From JANSXG01 sp024743075 (GTDB lineage Bacteria > Planctomycetota > Phycisphaerae > Phycisphaerales > UBA1924): a DNA stretch of 64,000 nucleotides. The DNA is taken from contig CP159477.1 of NCBI GenBank assembly GCA_042140185.1, positions 434,001-498,000 of the forward strand, written 5' to 3'. Positions 24,559-32,683 of the stretch are shown here, piece after piece (positions within the stretch are counted from its first letter, which is position 1; each line of letters opens with the position of its first letter). Under the pieces are notes generated by a model. That model made no database searches, was not told where the DNA came from, and was given only the letters and a program-made list of their open reading frames with translations. The translations under genes and the position numbers were made by a program.

Positions 24559-25482
24559 CTAGTCAGCGGGCGTGGCGACCAGTGAGAACGCGCCTTCGCT
24601 GCGCACATACAGCCAGTACGCTTCGGGAGCCGACAGGGTGATGGTGGACTCGGATTCGCCCGTCGCACCGACGAAGCTCCCCGGTTCGAGCGCCAGCGCC
24701 TCCAGATCTCCGCGCTGATGGAGCCTCGGCTGGCCTTTGATGACCACCGCGCGGAGCATGGGGTCGTCGCTTTGCAAAGTGACCGTGAAACCCGATGGCA
24801 CACTGACCATCGCCCCGCTCGCGGACTCGTCCTGAGGATCGCCCCACAGGTAAGAGATCTTCGGCCCCTTGCCCGGCAGCACGCCGGTGGGCAATTCGAT
24901 TCTGTTGCTGCTGGACGCGTCGAGCCACACCATATTGCCCGCGTGAAGATTCAGCGCACGCTCGCCGGTGTCCGAAGCCTCTCCGGGCGGCATCACGAGG
25001 TACGGCCCGTCCTGAATCTCGATGTAGGCCAGTCGTCCACTCCCTCGCGCCGCGGTGATGTGGACTTCGCCGGCCGGCTGGGTCCAGTATGAACCGGCGG
25101 GCATCCACGATTCTTCGGCCTCGGGGTCGTCGTTGTGGATCAGTCCGTCGATCACGATGCCGCGATAGGTGATGTTGTGAATGTGTGGGGGCGAGGAAAA
25201 GCCGTCCCCGAATCGCACCAGGAATCCGGTTGCACTGGAACCGGTGCGGTCCCCCCAGAGGTCCCCGGCTCGAGGCCCGGCTTCGCCCCGGGCCGGGTTC
25301 AGGGCTCCCCATTGCACATCTGAGGTTGTGACCACCCTCAGATCAGGGCCGAGGTGTCCGGCCCCGCTGGCATCTTGGTGCGTCGCGTCCATGCGCGCGC
25401 ACCCGCCGAGCAGAAGCACCGGGACCGGTGCGAGCACACGAAGGAAGGGCCAAGTCGAACTCGAGGAAAAGGTCTTTGTCAT
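24559..25482 (-). CDS. Cupin-like DUF4437 lipoprotein
   Basis: This protein of 307 residues starts at the ATG at 25482 (MTKTFSSSSTWPFLRVLAP). A lipoprotein signal peptide ends in LLLGGC, with the lipobox Cys near residue 27. The mature part contains two cupin-like halves of the DUF4437 type: FLVRFGDGFSSPPHIHNITY with two His in the first half, and SYLWGDPQDESASGAMV in the second. Longer in-frame starts up to 25779 overlap the divergent regulator and lack a signal sequence. It is co-oriented with the oxidoreductase gene. Substrate and metal are unknown, and anchoring in the periplasm or outer membrane is inferred from the lipobox. Confidence 0.78.
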   Translation of the reverse strand: MTKTFSSSSTWPFLRVLAPVPVLLLGGCARMDATHQDASGAGHLGPDLRVVTTSDVQWGALNPARGEAGPRAGDLWGDRTGSSATGFLVRFGDGFSSPPHIHNITYRGIVIDGLIHNDDPEAEESWMPAGSYWTQPAGEVHITAARGSGRLAYIEIQDGPYLVMPPGEASDTGERALNLHAGNMVWLDASSSNRIELPTGVLPGKGPKISYLWGDPQDESASGAMVSVPSGFTVTLQSDDPMLRAVVIKGQPRLHQRGDLEALALEPGSFVGATGESESTITLSAPEAYWLYVRSEGAFSLVATPAD

Positions 25483-25615
25483 CGCAGGGTTCCCGTCAAC
25501 TGCGGTCGAAACGGTTCGGTTCTCTCGAACGAGCGAGACCGTACGGCTATGCTTCGCATTCAACAAGTACCCACAAAAATGTAAGTATGAAGATTCTTGA
25601 AATACGGAGTTCAGC
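25483..25615. promoter_or_regulatory. Divergent control region of the HxlR redox cluster
   Basis: This is a 133 bp gap between the cupin-lipoprotein start (minus) and the HxlR start (plus). Its half next to the regulator (25560-25605) is clearly AT-rich compared with the surroundings and contains two AAGTA boxes, 19 bp apart, near 25565 and 25584. HxlR-type regulators commonly bind such divergent regions. No -35/-10 pair can be assigned with confidence. Confidence 0.4.
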
Positions 25616-25966
25616 ATGGCGCGGAAATACAACTGGAAAACTGGCTGTGATGTGGAAGCGACGCTGAGCGTCATCGGCGGGCGATGGAAGCCCGTGCTCC
25701 TGTGCCACCTGCTCGGCGGAAAGAAACGCTTCGGTGAGTTGTGTCGCCTGGTGCCCAACGCCACCGAGCGGATGATCACGCTTCAACTCCGCGAACTCGA
25801 AGCGGATGGAGTACTCGCTCGCCATGTCTATGCGGAGGTGCCGCCGCGCGTGGAGTACGAGATCACCGAGTACGGACGCTCGCTGGAAGCCATTCTGAAT
25901 TCAATGCAGGCGTGGGGGCGCGACTTCAAAGCGCGTCGTCTGGCTGCGGAGGGGCAAGGCGTGTAG
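25616..25966 (+). CDS. HxlR-family winged-helix transcriptional regulator
   Basis: This 116-residue protein is a single HxlR domain: CDVEATLSVIGGRWKPVLL at the N-terminus, then KKRFGELCRLVPNATERMITLQLRELEADG (recognition region) and the winged PRVEYEITEYGRSLE. The conserved N-terminal Cys (TGCDVE) corresponds to the redox-sensing Cys of YodB/HypR/QorR-like members, so sensing of disulfide or electrophile stress is plausible. The start ATG has GGAG upstream. It is divergent from the cupin lipoprotein and the quinone-oxidoreductase-like gene, which are its likely targets. Confidence 0.9.
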   Translation: MARKYNWKTGCDVEATLSVIGGRWKPVLLCHLLGGKKRFGELCRLVPNATERMITLQLRELEADGVLARHVYAEVPPRVEYEITEYGRSLEAILNSMQAWGRDFKARRLAAEGQGV

Positions 25967-26144
25967 CGCCGCACGAACGTGCGTCGGGCAGCCGGATCGC
26001 GTCGTGAGTGCCTGAGCTCACCACAAGCCTGCGGTTGTAGCGCATCGCTCCACCGAAGCTTGGTTCGGTGACGCGAACTGCCTCACACCGTGGTGCCCGT
26101 TGCGAACGCGGCGGTAGGCACCCAGTTTGGCTTACCCTGTCACC

Positions 26145-26923
26145 ATGCCCACATCACTCTACCGGCTCCGCCTCGCGTTCCTGTGCCTGCTCTCGTTGCT
26201 CGCGCAGGGATGTCGATCGACATTCACGCCGCTCGAACGCGGCGACCTGCTCCGCTCGGCTTCGTTCAACGGCACCTACTCCCAGCCCGTCACGCTCGAC
26301 TACTGGCAGTATGTGCCCGACGAAGCAGATGCCGATGAGCAACTCCCGCTCCTCCTCTTCCTCCACGGTGCTGGCGAGCGCGGCGACGACCTCAACAAGG
26401 TCCTCGCGTGGGGACCTCCGAAGCGGATTGCCAATCCCGGCGCCACCGGCATCTGGGCCGACTTCCCGGCGATCGTCATCGCTCCGCAGTGCCCGGACGG
26501 TCGGTGGTGGGACATCAACGCGCTCATCGCACTGCTCGACCACGCCAAGCGTACGCTGCCCGTCGATCAAGACCGTATCTTCGTCACCGGGCTCTCGATG
26601 GGCGGCTACGCCACCTGGCGCTCGCCGACCGCCAGCCCGACCGCTTCGCCGCCATCGTGCCGATCTGCGGTGGGTATCCGCATCACCCGTATGTCGCGAG
26701 CACCACGCTCGCCTCGATGCCCATCTGGGCGTTCCACGGCGATGCCGACGACATCGTGCCGCTCCGAGCCACGACCGAGCCGATCGAGGCCATTCGGCAA
26801 GCCGGAGGCAAACCGAAACTCACCGTGTACCCGGGAGTGGGACATGTCTCGTGGGTCCCGGCCTACGACACACCTGAACTCTGGGAGTGGCTGTTCGAGC
26901 AGCGACTCCGTCCGGCTCAATGA
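26145..26923 (+). CDS. Secreted alpha/beta-hydrolase (esterase/depolymerase-like) lipoprotein (frame interrupted near 26,617)
   Basis: This is a prolyl-oligopeptidase/PHB-depolymerase-like esterase. From the ATG at 26145 a signal peptide ends at the lipobox LLAQGC. The oxyanion region is LLLFLHGAGERGDDL, the nucleophile elbow is TGLSMGGYATW, and the Asp and His of the triad are in HGDADDIVP and GVGHVSWVP. The last two lie in another frame. Adding one G to the GG at 26617-26618 restores GGYATWALADRQPDRFAAIV and a protein of 259 residues. If the frame break is real the enzyme would lack Asp and His and be dead. A lost base in the sequence is more likely. Substrate unknown. Confidence 0.8.
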
Positions 26924-26986
26924 TGCACGCCCAAGTGCTTCGGCAAAAAACGATGCGGGCGACGATCCGAAGACATACGATCGACC

Positions 26987-27442
26987 ATGAAGTTCGAATC
27001 CATCGATCGAAGCATTGCCGGTTTCATGCACCGCTACGGCCACACGGCGCTGCGGTTCTCGCTGGCGATCATCTTCATCTGGTTCGGCATCCTCAAGCCC
27101 TTGGGCCTCTCGCCCGCGGAGGACCTCGTCCTCCTGACGGTTGACTGGATGCCGCTGCTCTCGCCGGAGTCATGGCTCGCGGTCATCGGGTGGTGGGAGG
27201 TCGCGATCGGCGTGCTCTTCCTGTTCCGACCGACGATCCGCTTCGCAATCGCGCTGCTGGCGATGCAGATGGTCGGCACGTTCATGCCCCTCGTCGTGCT
27301 TCCGTCGGTCACGTTCCAGGACGGGCGCATCCCGTACGGCCTGACGATGGAAGGCCAGTACATCGTGAAGAACCTGCTCATCATCTCGGCGGCACTGGTC
27401 ATCGGTGGGACCGTGCGGGGCCGCGACGCGGCCCAGAGCTGA
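26987..27442 (+). CDS. DoxX-like four-helix membrane protein
   Basis: This 151-residue integral membrane protein has four hydrophobic helices. The first contains FSLAIIFIWFGILKPLGL, the pattern of DoxX/YkgB-type proteins, and the second WLAVIGWWEVAIGVLFLF. The last ends in a short basic tail (RGRDAAQS). Members of this superfamily are linked to redox stress or terminal oxidase functions, but the exact subfamily is uncertain. It starts 63 bp after the esterase stop on the same strand. Confidence 0.75.
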   Translation: MKFESIDRSIAGFMHRYGHTALRFSLAIIFIWFGILKPLGLSPAEDLVLLTVDWMPLLSPESWLAVIGWWEVAIGVLFLFRPTIRFAIALLAMQMVGTFMPLVVLPSVTFQDGRIPYGLTMEGQYIVKNLLIISAALVIGGTVRGRDAAQS

Positions 27443-27478
27443 TTGACTCCCTGAACCGCGCCGCTCGAGCAGATAGCT

Positions 27479-30214
27479 TTACGGGCACGCCGTCCCGAAC
27501 GCGCTGAGGATCGCGTTCAGGTCAGTAAGGTTGACCTCGCCATCTTTGTTCGTGTCGGGAGGGCAGGTCGTCGTGACCTCGACCGCCGCGCTCACCAGGA
27601 GACGAACGCTTCCGGAGTTCGACCCGTTGAAGTCGCTCCCGGGTACCCCGGCGATCAACTCGCCGAACCCATCGCCGTTCAGGTCGCCGATGCGAGCGAC
27701 CGAAAAGCCGAAGTTGTCGTTCGGACTGCCGTACGCGGTAAAGAGCACGGACCCGTCCGCGCCGGAGAACACGCGTACGCTGCCGGCACTCGTCCCCGCG
27801 GTGTCGTCTAGCGACGCCCCGACGACGAGATCATCGAAGCCGTCACCGTTGACATCTCCCACGCCGCTGACCGAGCGCCCGAAGAAGCCGTCCGGGGAGT
27901 CGCCGCTGAAGGCAAAGAGGACCGATCCGTCGGCTCCTGAGAAGACGCGGGCCGACCCGGAGTTGATGGCGCTGTTGTCATCAAACGGTGCCCCGACGAT
28001 GAAGTCGTCGAATCCGTCGCCGTCGACATCGCCGGCCCCGCTGACGGAGAAGCCGAACCAGCCGCCCGCCGAATCGCCGTAGAAGGTGTAGAGAATGGAT
28101 CCGTCCGCGCCCGACAACACGCGTGCGCTGCCTGAGGCGGTGCCGTTGGTGCTTTCGAAGTACGCCCCAACGACCAGGTCGTCGAACCCGTCGCCGTTGA
28201 CATCGCCGGCTCCGCTGACGGAATAGCCGAACGCGTCCTCGACCGAGTCACCGTAAAAGGTGTACAGGATCGATCCATCGTTGCCGGAGAACACGCGTGC
28301 GCTGCCCGAAACGATGCCGTTGGTGCTGCCGAACGGTGCTCCGACGATGAAGTCGTCGAATCCATCGCCGTTGACATCGCCGGCGCCGCTGACCGACCAG
28401 CCGAACTGGTCGTCCGCCGCGTCGCCGTCGAAAGTGAAGAAGACCGAACCGTCCGCGCCGGAGAAGACGCGTGCGCTGCCGGAGCCGCTGCCGTTGTTGT
28501 CGTCGAAGGGCGCCCCGACGATCAGGTCGTCGAATCCGTCGCCGTTGACATCACCGGCCCCGCTGACCGATATGCCGAAACGATCGCCCGCGGAGTCGCC
28601 GTTGAAGGTGTAGAGGACCGATCCGTCCACGCTGGAGAAGACGCGGGCGCTTCCCGAATCCACGCCGGTGTTGTCGTCACGATATGCCCCGACGATGAAG
28701 TCCTCGACGCCATCCCCGTTGACATCGCCGGCGCCGCTCACCGACCAGCCGAAACTGTCGTTCGTCGAATCACCATTGAAGGGATACTGCTCGATAAACG
28801 CGCCGAGATCATCATTCGTCTCCGGCGGGCAGGAGTCTCCGAATGTTGAAAGCACGCTGTTGAGGTCGCCGAGATCGACCAGGCCGTCGCCGGTCGCATC
28901 GCCCGGACAGGGCTGAGCGCCATCGGGAATCGCAGCACTGACGATGATATAGACGGAACCCGATTCGAGCCCACTCCCCTCTCGTGTGCCGATGATGAGG
29001 TCGTCGAACCCGTCGCCGTTCAGATCACCGGCACCGCTCACGGAGGTGCCGAACTGGTGGCCCGCCGCCTCGCCGTTGAAGGTATAGAGGACCGAACCGT
29101 CCACGCCGGAAAACACGCGGGCGCTTCCCGAATCTAAGCCGTTGTCGTCGTCACGGAAAACGCCGACGATGAAATCATCGAAGCCGTCAGCATTGATGTC
29201 GCCCGCGTCGCTGACCGACCAGCCGAAGAAAATATTCCAAGTGTTGCCGCTGTAGCTATGGAGGACCGCTCCGTCCGCGCCGGAGAAAACGCGTGCGCTG
29301 CCCGTGGCAAAGCCGTTGCTGTTGTCGAGGGGCGCCCCGACAATGATGTCGTCGAAGCCGTCGCCGTTGACATCGCCAGCGCCGCTGACGGAGCGGCCGA
29401 ACTCGTGGAGGGCTGAATCACCGTTAAAGGTATAGAGCGTCGAACCGTCCACGCCGGAAAAGACGCGCGCGCTCCCGGAATTGGAGCCGTTGTTGTCGTC
29501 ACGGTTTGCCCCGACAACGATGTCGTCGAAGCCGTCACCGTTCACATCGCCGGCACCGCTGACGGAGACGCCGAACCGGTCATCCGACGAGTCTCCATTG
29601 AAGGTGTAGAGGATCGCTCCATCCACGCCGGAGAACACGCGGGCGCTTCCTGCATTCCCGCCGTTGTTGTCGTCTAAGTGCGCCCCGACGATAAGGTCGT
29701 CGAATCCGTCGCCGTTGACATCGCCAGCGCCGCTGACGTCGAAGCCGAACTGATCGCCCGCCGAGTCGCCGTTGAAGGTGTACAGGATTGAACCATCGGC
29801 ACCGGAAAAGACGCGTGCGCTGCCGGAGCCGCTGCCGTTGGTGTCGTCGAAGAGCGCGCCGACGATGAAGTCGTCGAATCCGTCGCCGTTAACATCGCCG
29901 GCCCCGCTGACGGAAAAGCCGAACTCGTCGCTGGACGAGTCACCGTTAAAGGTATATAGGACCGACCCGTCCATGCCGGAAAACACGCGGGCGCTTCCTG
30001 AATTCCCGCCGTTGTCGTCGTCATCGCTCGCGCCGACGATGAAGTCGTCGAATCCGTCGCCGTTGACATCCCCGACACCGCTGACCGACCAGCCGAAGCG
30101 GTCACCTCCTCCATCGCCATACAAAGGCAACAGAAGGGGGCCATGAATGACCTGAGCGGTGGCCGCGGAGCAGATCGCGAGAAGGGACAGCGCGGCGGGA
30201 ACGACGAATCTCAT
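27479..30214 (-). CDS. Secreted double FG-GAP beta-propeller protein with two dockerin-like segments
   Basis: This 911-residue protein begins with a signal peptide (MRFVVPAALSLLAICSAATA). It then has fourteen FG-GAP repeats of about 58 residues, each with the consensus SVSGAGDVNGDGFDDFIVGA, whose DxNxDG loops bind Ca2+ in integrin-alpha-type propellers. Seven repeats (residues about 25-430) are followed by a dockerin-like segment, CPGDATGDGLVDLGDLNSVL. Another seven repeats (about 480-880) are followed by the C-terminal dockerin-like segment PDTNKDGEVNLTDLNAILSA. The architecture is thus two seven-blade propellers, each with its own tail. It is presumably exported and bound to the cell surface or matrix. 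A second co-oriented dockerin-tailed gene lies 192 bp upstream. Confidence 0.9.
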   Translation of the reverse strand: MRFVVPAALSLLAICSAATAQVIHGPLLLPLYGDGGGDRFGWSVSGVGDVNGDGFDDFIVGASDDDDNGGNSGSARVFSGMDGSVLYTFNGDSSSDEFGFSVSGAGDVNGDGFDDFIVGALFDDTNGSGSGSARVFSGADGSILYTFNGDSAGDQFGFDVSGAGDVNGDGFDDLIVGAHLDDNNGGNAGSARVFSGVDGAILYTFNGDSSDDRFGVSVSGAGDVNGDGFDDIVVGANRDDNNGSNSGSARVFSGVDGSTLYTFNGDSALHEFGRSVSGAGDVNGDGFDDIIVGAPLDNSNGFATGSARVFSGADGAVLHSYSGNTWNIFFGWSVSDAGDINADGFDDFIVGVFRDDDNGLDSGSARVFSGVDGSVLYTFNGEAAGHQFGTSVSGAGDLNGDGFDDLIIGTREGSGLESGSVYIIVSAAIPDGAQPCPGDATGDGLVDLGDLNSVLSTFGDSCPPETNDDLGAFIEQYPFNGDSTNDSFGWSVSGAGDVNGDGVEDFIVGAYRDDNTGVDSGSARVFSSVDGSVLYTFNGDSAGDRFGISVSGAGDVNGDGFDDLIVGAPFDDNNGSGSGSARVFSGADGSVFFTFDGDAADDQFGWSVSGAGDVNGDGFDDFIVGAPFGSTNGIVSGSARVFSGNDGSILYTFYGDSVEDAFGYSVSGAGDVNGDGFDDLVVGAYFESTNGTASGSARVLSGADGSILYTFYGDSAGGWFGFSVSGAGDVDGDGFDDFIVGAPFDDNSAINSGSARVFSGADGSVLFAFSGDSPDGFFGRSVSGVGDVNGDGFDDLVVGASLDDTAGTSAGSVRVFSGADGSVLFTAYGSPNDNFGFSVARIGDLNGDGFGELIAGVPGSDFNGSNSGSVRLLVSAAVEVTTTCPPDTNKDGEVNLTDLNAILSAFGTACP

Positions 30215-30313
30215 GGGGCCTCACATTTCGACTCAGCGGTAGTCCGAAAGCAAACCCCACCGATCGGCCGGGTCCAACCCCCAAAGGTAACGGGGGAATC
30301 GCGGTTGTCCAGC

Positions 30314-30345
30314 AAAAAAGGGCGACCCGATTTGGGTATCGCCCT
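30314..30345 (-). terminator. Hairpin terminator for the beta-helix protein gene
   Basis: AGGGCGA with CCC (from 30320) pairs with GGG and TCGCCCT (to 30345). On the minus strand the hairpin is followed by TTTTTT. It lies 62 bp beyond the stop of the gene ending at 30407 and before the next minus-strand gene. Confidence 0.75.
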
Positions 30346-30406
30346 GCTCACGGTCCAGGCGCGGCGGCCGCCGCGAGGGACCGCGGCTTCTTCTACGGGA
30401 TCTTGC

Positions 30407-31807
30407 TTACGGACAGACCGCCCCAAACGCGCTGAGCACCGCGTTCAGGTCCGCGAGGTCGATGACCCCATCGCCGTTGGCATCACCGAAGCAGGTTGGG
30501 CCGGAGGCTTCGGGTTGGAACTCGAACGCGCCCATGTCGATGTAGTACCCGAACACGGGCACGCCGGTCGCGCCGCTCTCCAGTGCGTTCACAACGCGCG
30601 GCTCACCGTTGAAGTCGGTGCTCAATGCACCCGGCCACGCGGTCGAGTCCGCGGCGTCGACCCCCGGCGAACCGGAGACAAGACGAAAATCGCCGCCAGC
30701 CCGGTTCACAAAGAGCGGCTCATCGCTCGAGTCCGCGCCAAGATTGCCCACGCCCGCGAAGCCGCCCTCGACGATGCTGTGCGTCGCCACGTTGCCCGAC
30801 GCCGGGATCGGGTTCGGTCCGTTGTCCCAGGCGATGCAGTTCCGCAGTCGCGCCGACGACGCGCCCACAACCCCGTCGAGGTCCGTATCCGTGAAGTTCC
30901 CGACGAATGTGGAGTTCCGCACGAGGATGTCCTGTGCCGCGTACAGCGCGCCGCCGAACGCGGTGGCGGAGTTCTCGGTGAACAGCGAATTGTTGATGAC
31001 CGCGTCGGTCGTCGAACTGTTGTAGACCCCGCCGCCACGCCCTTCGGTGTCCGCATCGCCGGCGGAGTTGCCGTCGAAGGTCGAGTCGAATGCCAAGAGC
31101 TGGTGACCGCTCGCCGATTCGATCGCTCCGCCACGCACCAGTGCCGAGTTTCCAAGGAACTCACAACCGTCGATCGACGAACTGCCGCCGATGAGAAACG
31201 AGGCTCCGCCCCGATTCCCGCTGACGTTCGAAGCGAACACGGTCTCGCTCGCTGACAGCACGCTGTTGTTCAGGTACAGCCCGCCGCCGTTCGAGGTGGC
31301 TTCGTTGCCCTCGATCACTGTGTTCTCAATGGTCAGCAACGACGCGTTCGCGTAGATCGCGCCGCCGATGGTGGCGAAGTTGTCGGTGATCACGCCGTCA
31401 CGGAATGTCACGTCCGCGCTGTCGATGTAGATCCCTCCGCCTCGTTCGCCGGGCGCGGCATCCGTCGCCTGACCGTTCGTCAGTGTGAATCCCTCGACCA
31501 CGCTGCCGTCCGCCGACGATCCGAGGATCGTGATCACCGGATCGAATCGGCCGATCGCGTCGATCGTGGTGACCGCCGCCCCGCCGGAACTGCGGAGGGT
31601 CAGCTGCTTGCCGAGGAAATCGATGTCCTCGAAGTAGGTCCCCGGCGCGACCACGATCTCATCGCCGGCCGAAGCCAGGTTGACCGCGATCTGAATCGTC
31701 GGGAAGTCGCTCGGGACGTTGAGCACATCGGCGTTGGCAATCGACGGTGGCGTGAGGCCCGCCGCGAGGGCGAGAAGGATCGGCTTCGTGAGCTTGCTAC
31801 GAGTCAT
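30407..31807 (-). CDS. Secreted right-handed beta-helix protein with C-terminal dockerin-like tail
   Basis: This 466-residue protein starts at the ATG at 31807, with a near-perfect Shine-Dalgarno AGGAGGAACC. A signal peptide (LLALAAGLTPPSIANA) precedes the typical polymorphic/pectate-lyase-like start VPSDFPTIQIAVNLASAGDE. Parallel beta-helix coils follow, with many GGAIYAN, GGGLYLNN, GGASFLIGG and GGALYAAQ turns, which match the Chlamydia-PMP-like repeat type. The C-terminus is FGDANGDGVIDLADLNAVLS flanked by Cys, the same tail as in the neighbouring propeller protein. Such proteins usually bind or degrade polysaccharide or act in adhesion. No catalytic residues can be assigned. It is divergent from the ECF sigma factor (238 bp between starts). 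Confidence 0.9.
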   Translation of the reverse strand: MTRSKLTKPILLALAAGLTPPSIANADVLNVPSDFPTIQIAVNLASAGDEIVVAPGTYFEDIDFLGKQLTLRSSGGAAVTTIDAIGRFDPVITILGSSADGSVVEGFTLTNGQATDAAPGERGGGIYIDSADVTFRDGVITDNFATIGGAIYANASLLTIENTVIEGNEATSNGGGLYLNNSVLSASETVFASNVSGNRGGASFLIGGSSSIDGCEFLGNSALVRGGAIESASGHQLLAFDSTFDGNSAGDADTEGRGGGVYNSSTTDAVINNSLFTENSATAFGGALYAAQDILVRNSTFVGNFTDTDLDGVVGASSARLRNCIAWDNGPNPIPASGNVATHSIVEGGFAGVGNLGADSSDEPLFVNRAGGDFRLVSGSPGVDAADSTAWPGALSTDFNGEPRVVNALESGATGVPVFGYYIDMGAFEFQPEASGPTCFGDANGDGVIDLADLNAVLSAFGAVCP

Positions 31808-32044
31808 GTCTGGTTCCTCCTGAGTGTGCCGGTCGGTGTCCGGCGGGTTCGAGCGGCCCCGCGCGGGGTGCCCGTGGAGCAGGGCGATATCCGGACGGAG
31901 TGCGCCCGATCCGAACGACCCGATCCAGAAAATCCAGCGTTCTTTACAAATCGTCGGGCGCGTCCGGAGCAAACCGCGCCCTGACCGAGGGACATCCCGA
32001 GCAACGCCGGATTCGCAGGCCGATCCGAGAAAGGAGCCAGTAGC

Positions 32045-32683
32045 ATGGAAGCGGTCCCGATTGGGTCGGAGAGGCAGGCGTACTTGAAACAGCAGGAAGC
32101 AACCCGGCTCCTGAACCGCGCGTCGGATGGGGAGATCGCCGCCGCGGCCGATCTGCTGCCGCTCGTCTATGACGAATTGTGCTCGCTGGCCGAGTCGTTC
32201 TTCCGCAACGAGCGCCGCGACCACACCCTGCAGCCCACCGCGCTCGTGCACGAGGCCTACGCCCGGCTCGTTGACCAGTCTTCGATCGAGTTCAAGAGCC
32301 GCAACCAGTTCTTTGTGCTCGCGGCCAAAGCGATGCGCAACATCCTCGTGGACCACGCCCGCGCCCGGAACCGATTGAAGCGGGGGGGCGGCGGCAACTG
32401 GAAGGAAGTCACCATCGGACAGATCGAGCGGGCCATCGCGGACGCGAACGGTTCGGACGAGGTGTCGTCCGGGGCGGACCTCGAGCGCGTCCACGAGGCC
32501 CTCGCTCGGCTACACGCCCTCGACGAGCGCAAGGCGCAGCTCGTCGAACTCCGTTTCTTCGCCGGCCTCACCCTCGAAGCCGCATCCGATGTACTCGGCA
32601 TCGCGCGATCGACCGCCTCCGAAGACTGGCGCATGGCCCGCGCCTGGTTGCACCGCGAACTCCGGGAGACGCCGAGCGAATGA
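32045..32683 (+). CDS. ECF sigma factor (planctomycete kinase-linked type)
   Basis: This RNA polymerase sigma factor has 212 residues. Region 2 contains DLLPLVYDELCSLAESFF and TALVHEAYARLVDQ, and region 4 contains VELRFFAGLTLEAASDVLGI with a helix-turn-helix. The HTLQPTALVHEAYARL block is the hallmark of the Sig-70_X6/ECF group that in planctomycetes is encoded with Ser/Thr kinases. AAGGAG lies 8 bp before the ATG. The stop overlaps the kinase start (ATGA), so the two are translationally coupled. The kinase probably regulates the sigma factor by phosphorylation in place of an anti-sigma factor. This is known for related groups and inferred here. Confidence 0.93.
   Translation: MEAVPIGSERQAYLKQQEATRLLNRASDGEIAAAADLLPLVYDELCSLAESFFRNERRDHTLQPTALVHEAYARLVDQSSIEFKSRNQFFVLAAKAMRNILVDHARARNRLKRGGGGNWKEVTIGQIERAIADANGSDEVSSGADLERVHEALARLHALDERKAQLVELRFFAGLTLEAASDVLGIARSTASEDWRMARAWLHRELRETPSE

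Noticed and set aside
27479..30214. Regular DNA repeats resembling a CRISPR array or satellite
   Set aside because: The period of about 175 bp carries an open reading frame with the FG-GAP consensus. Units vary at codon third positions, so this is protein repeat structure.
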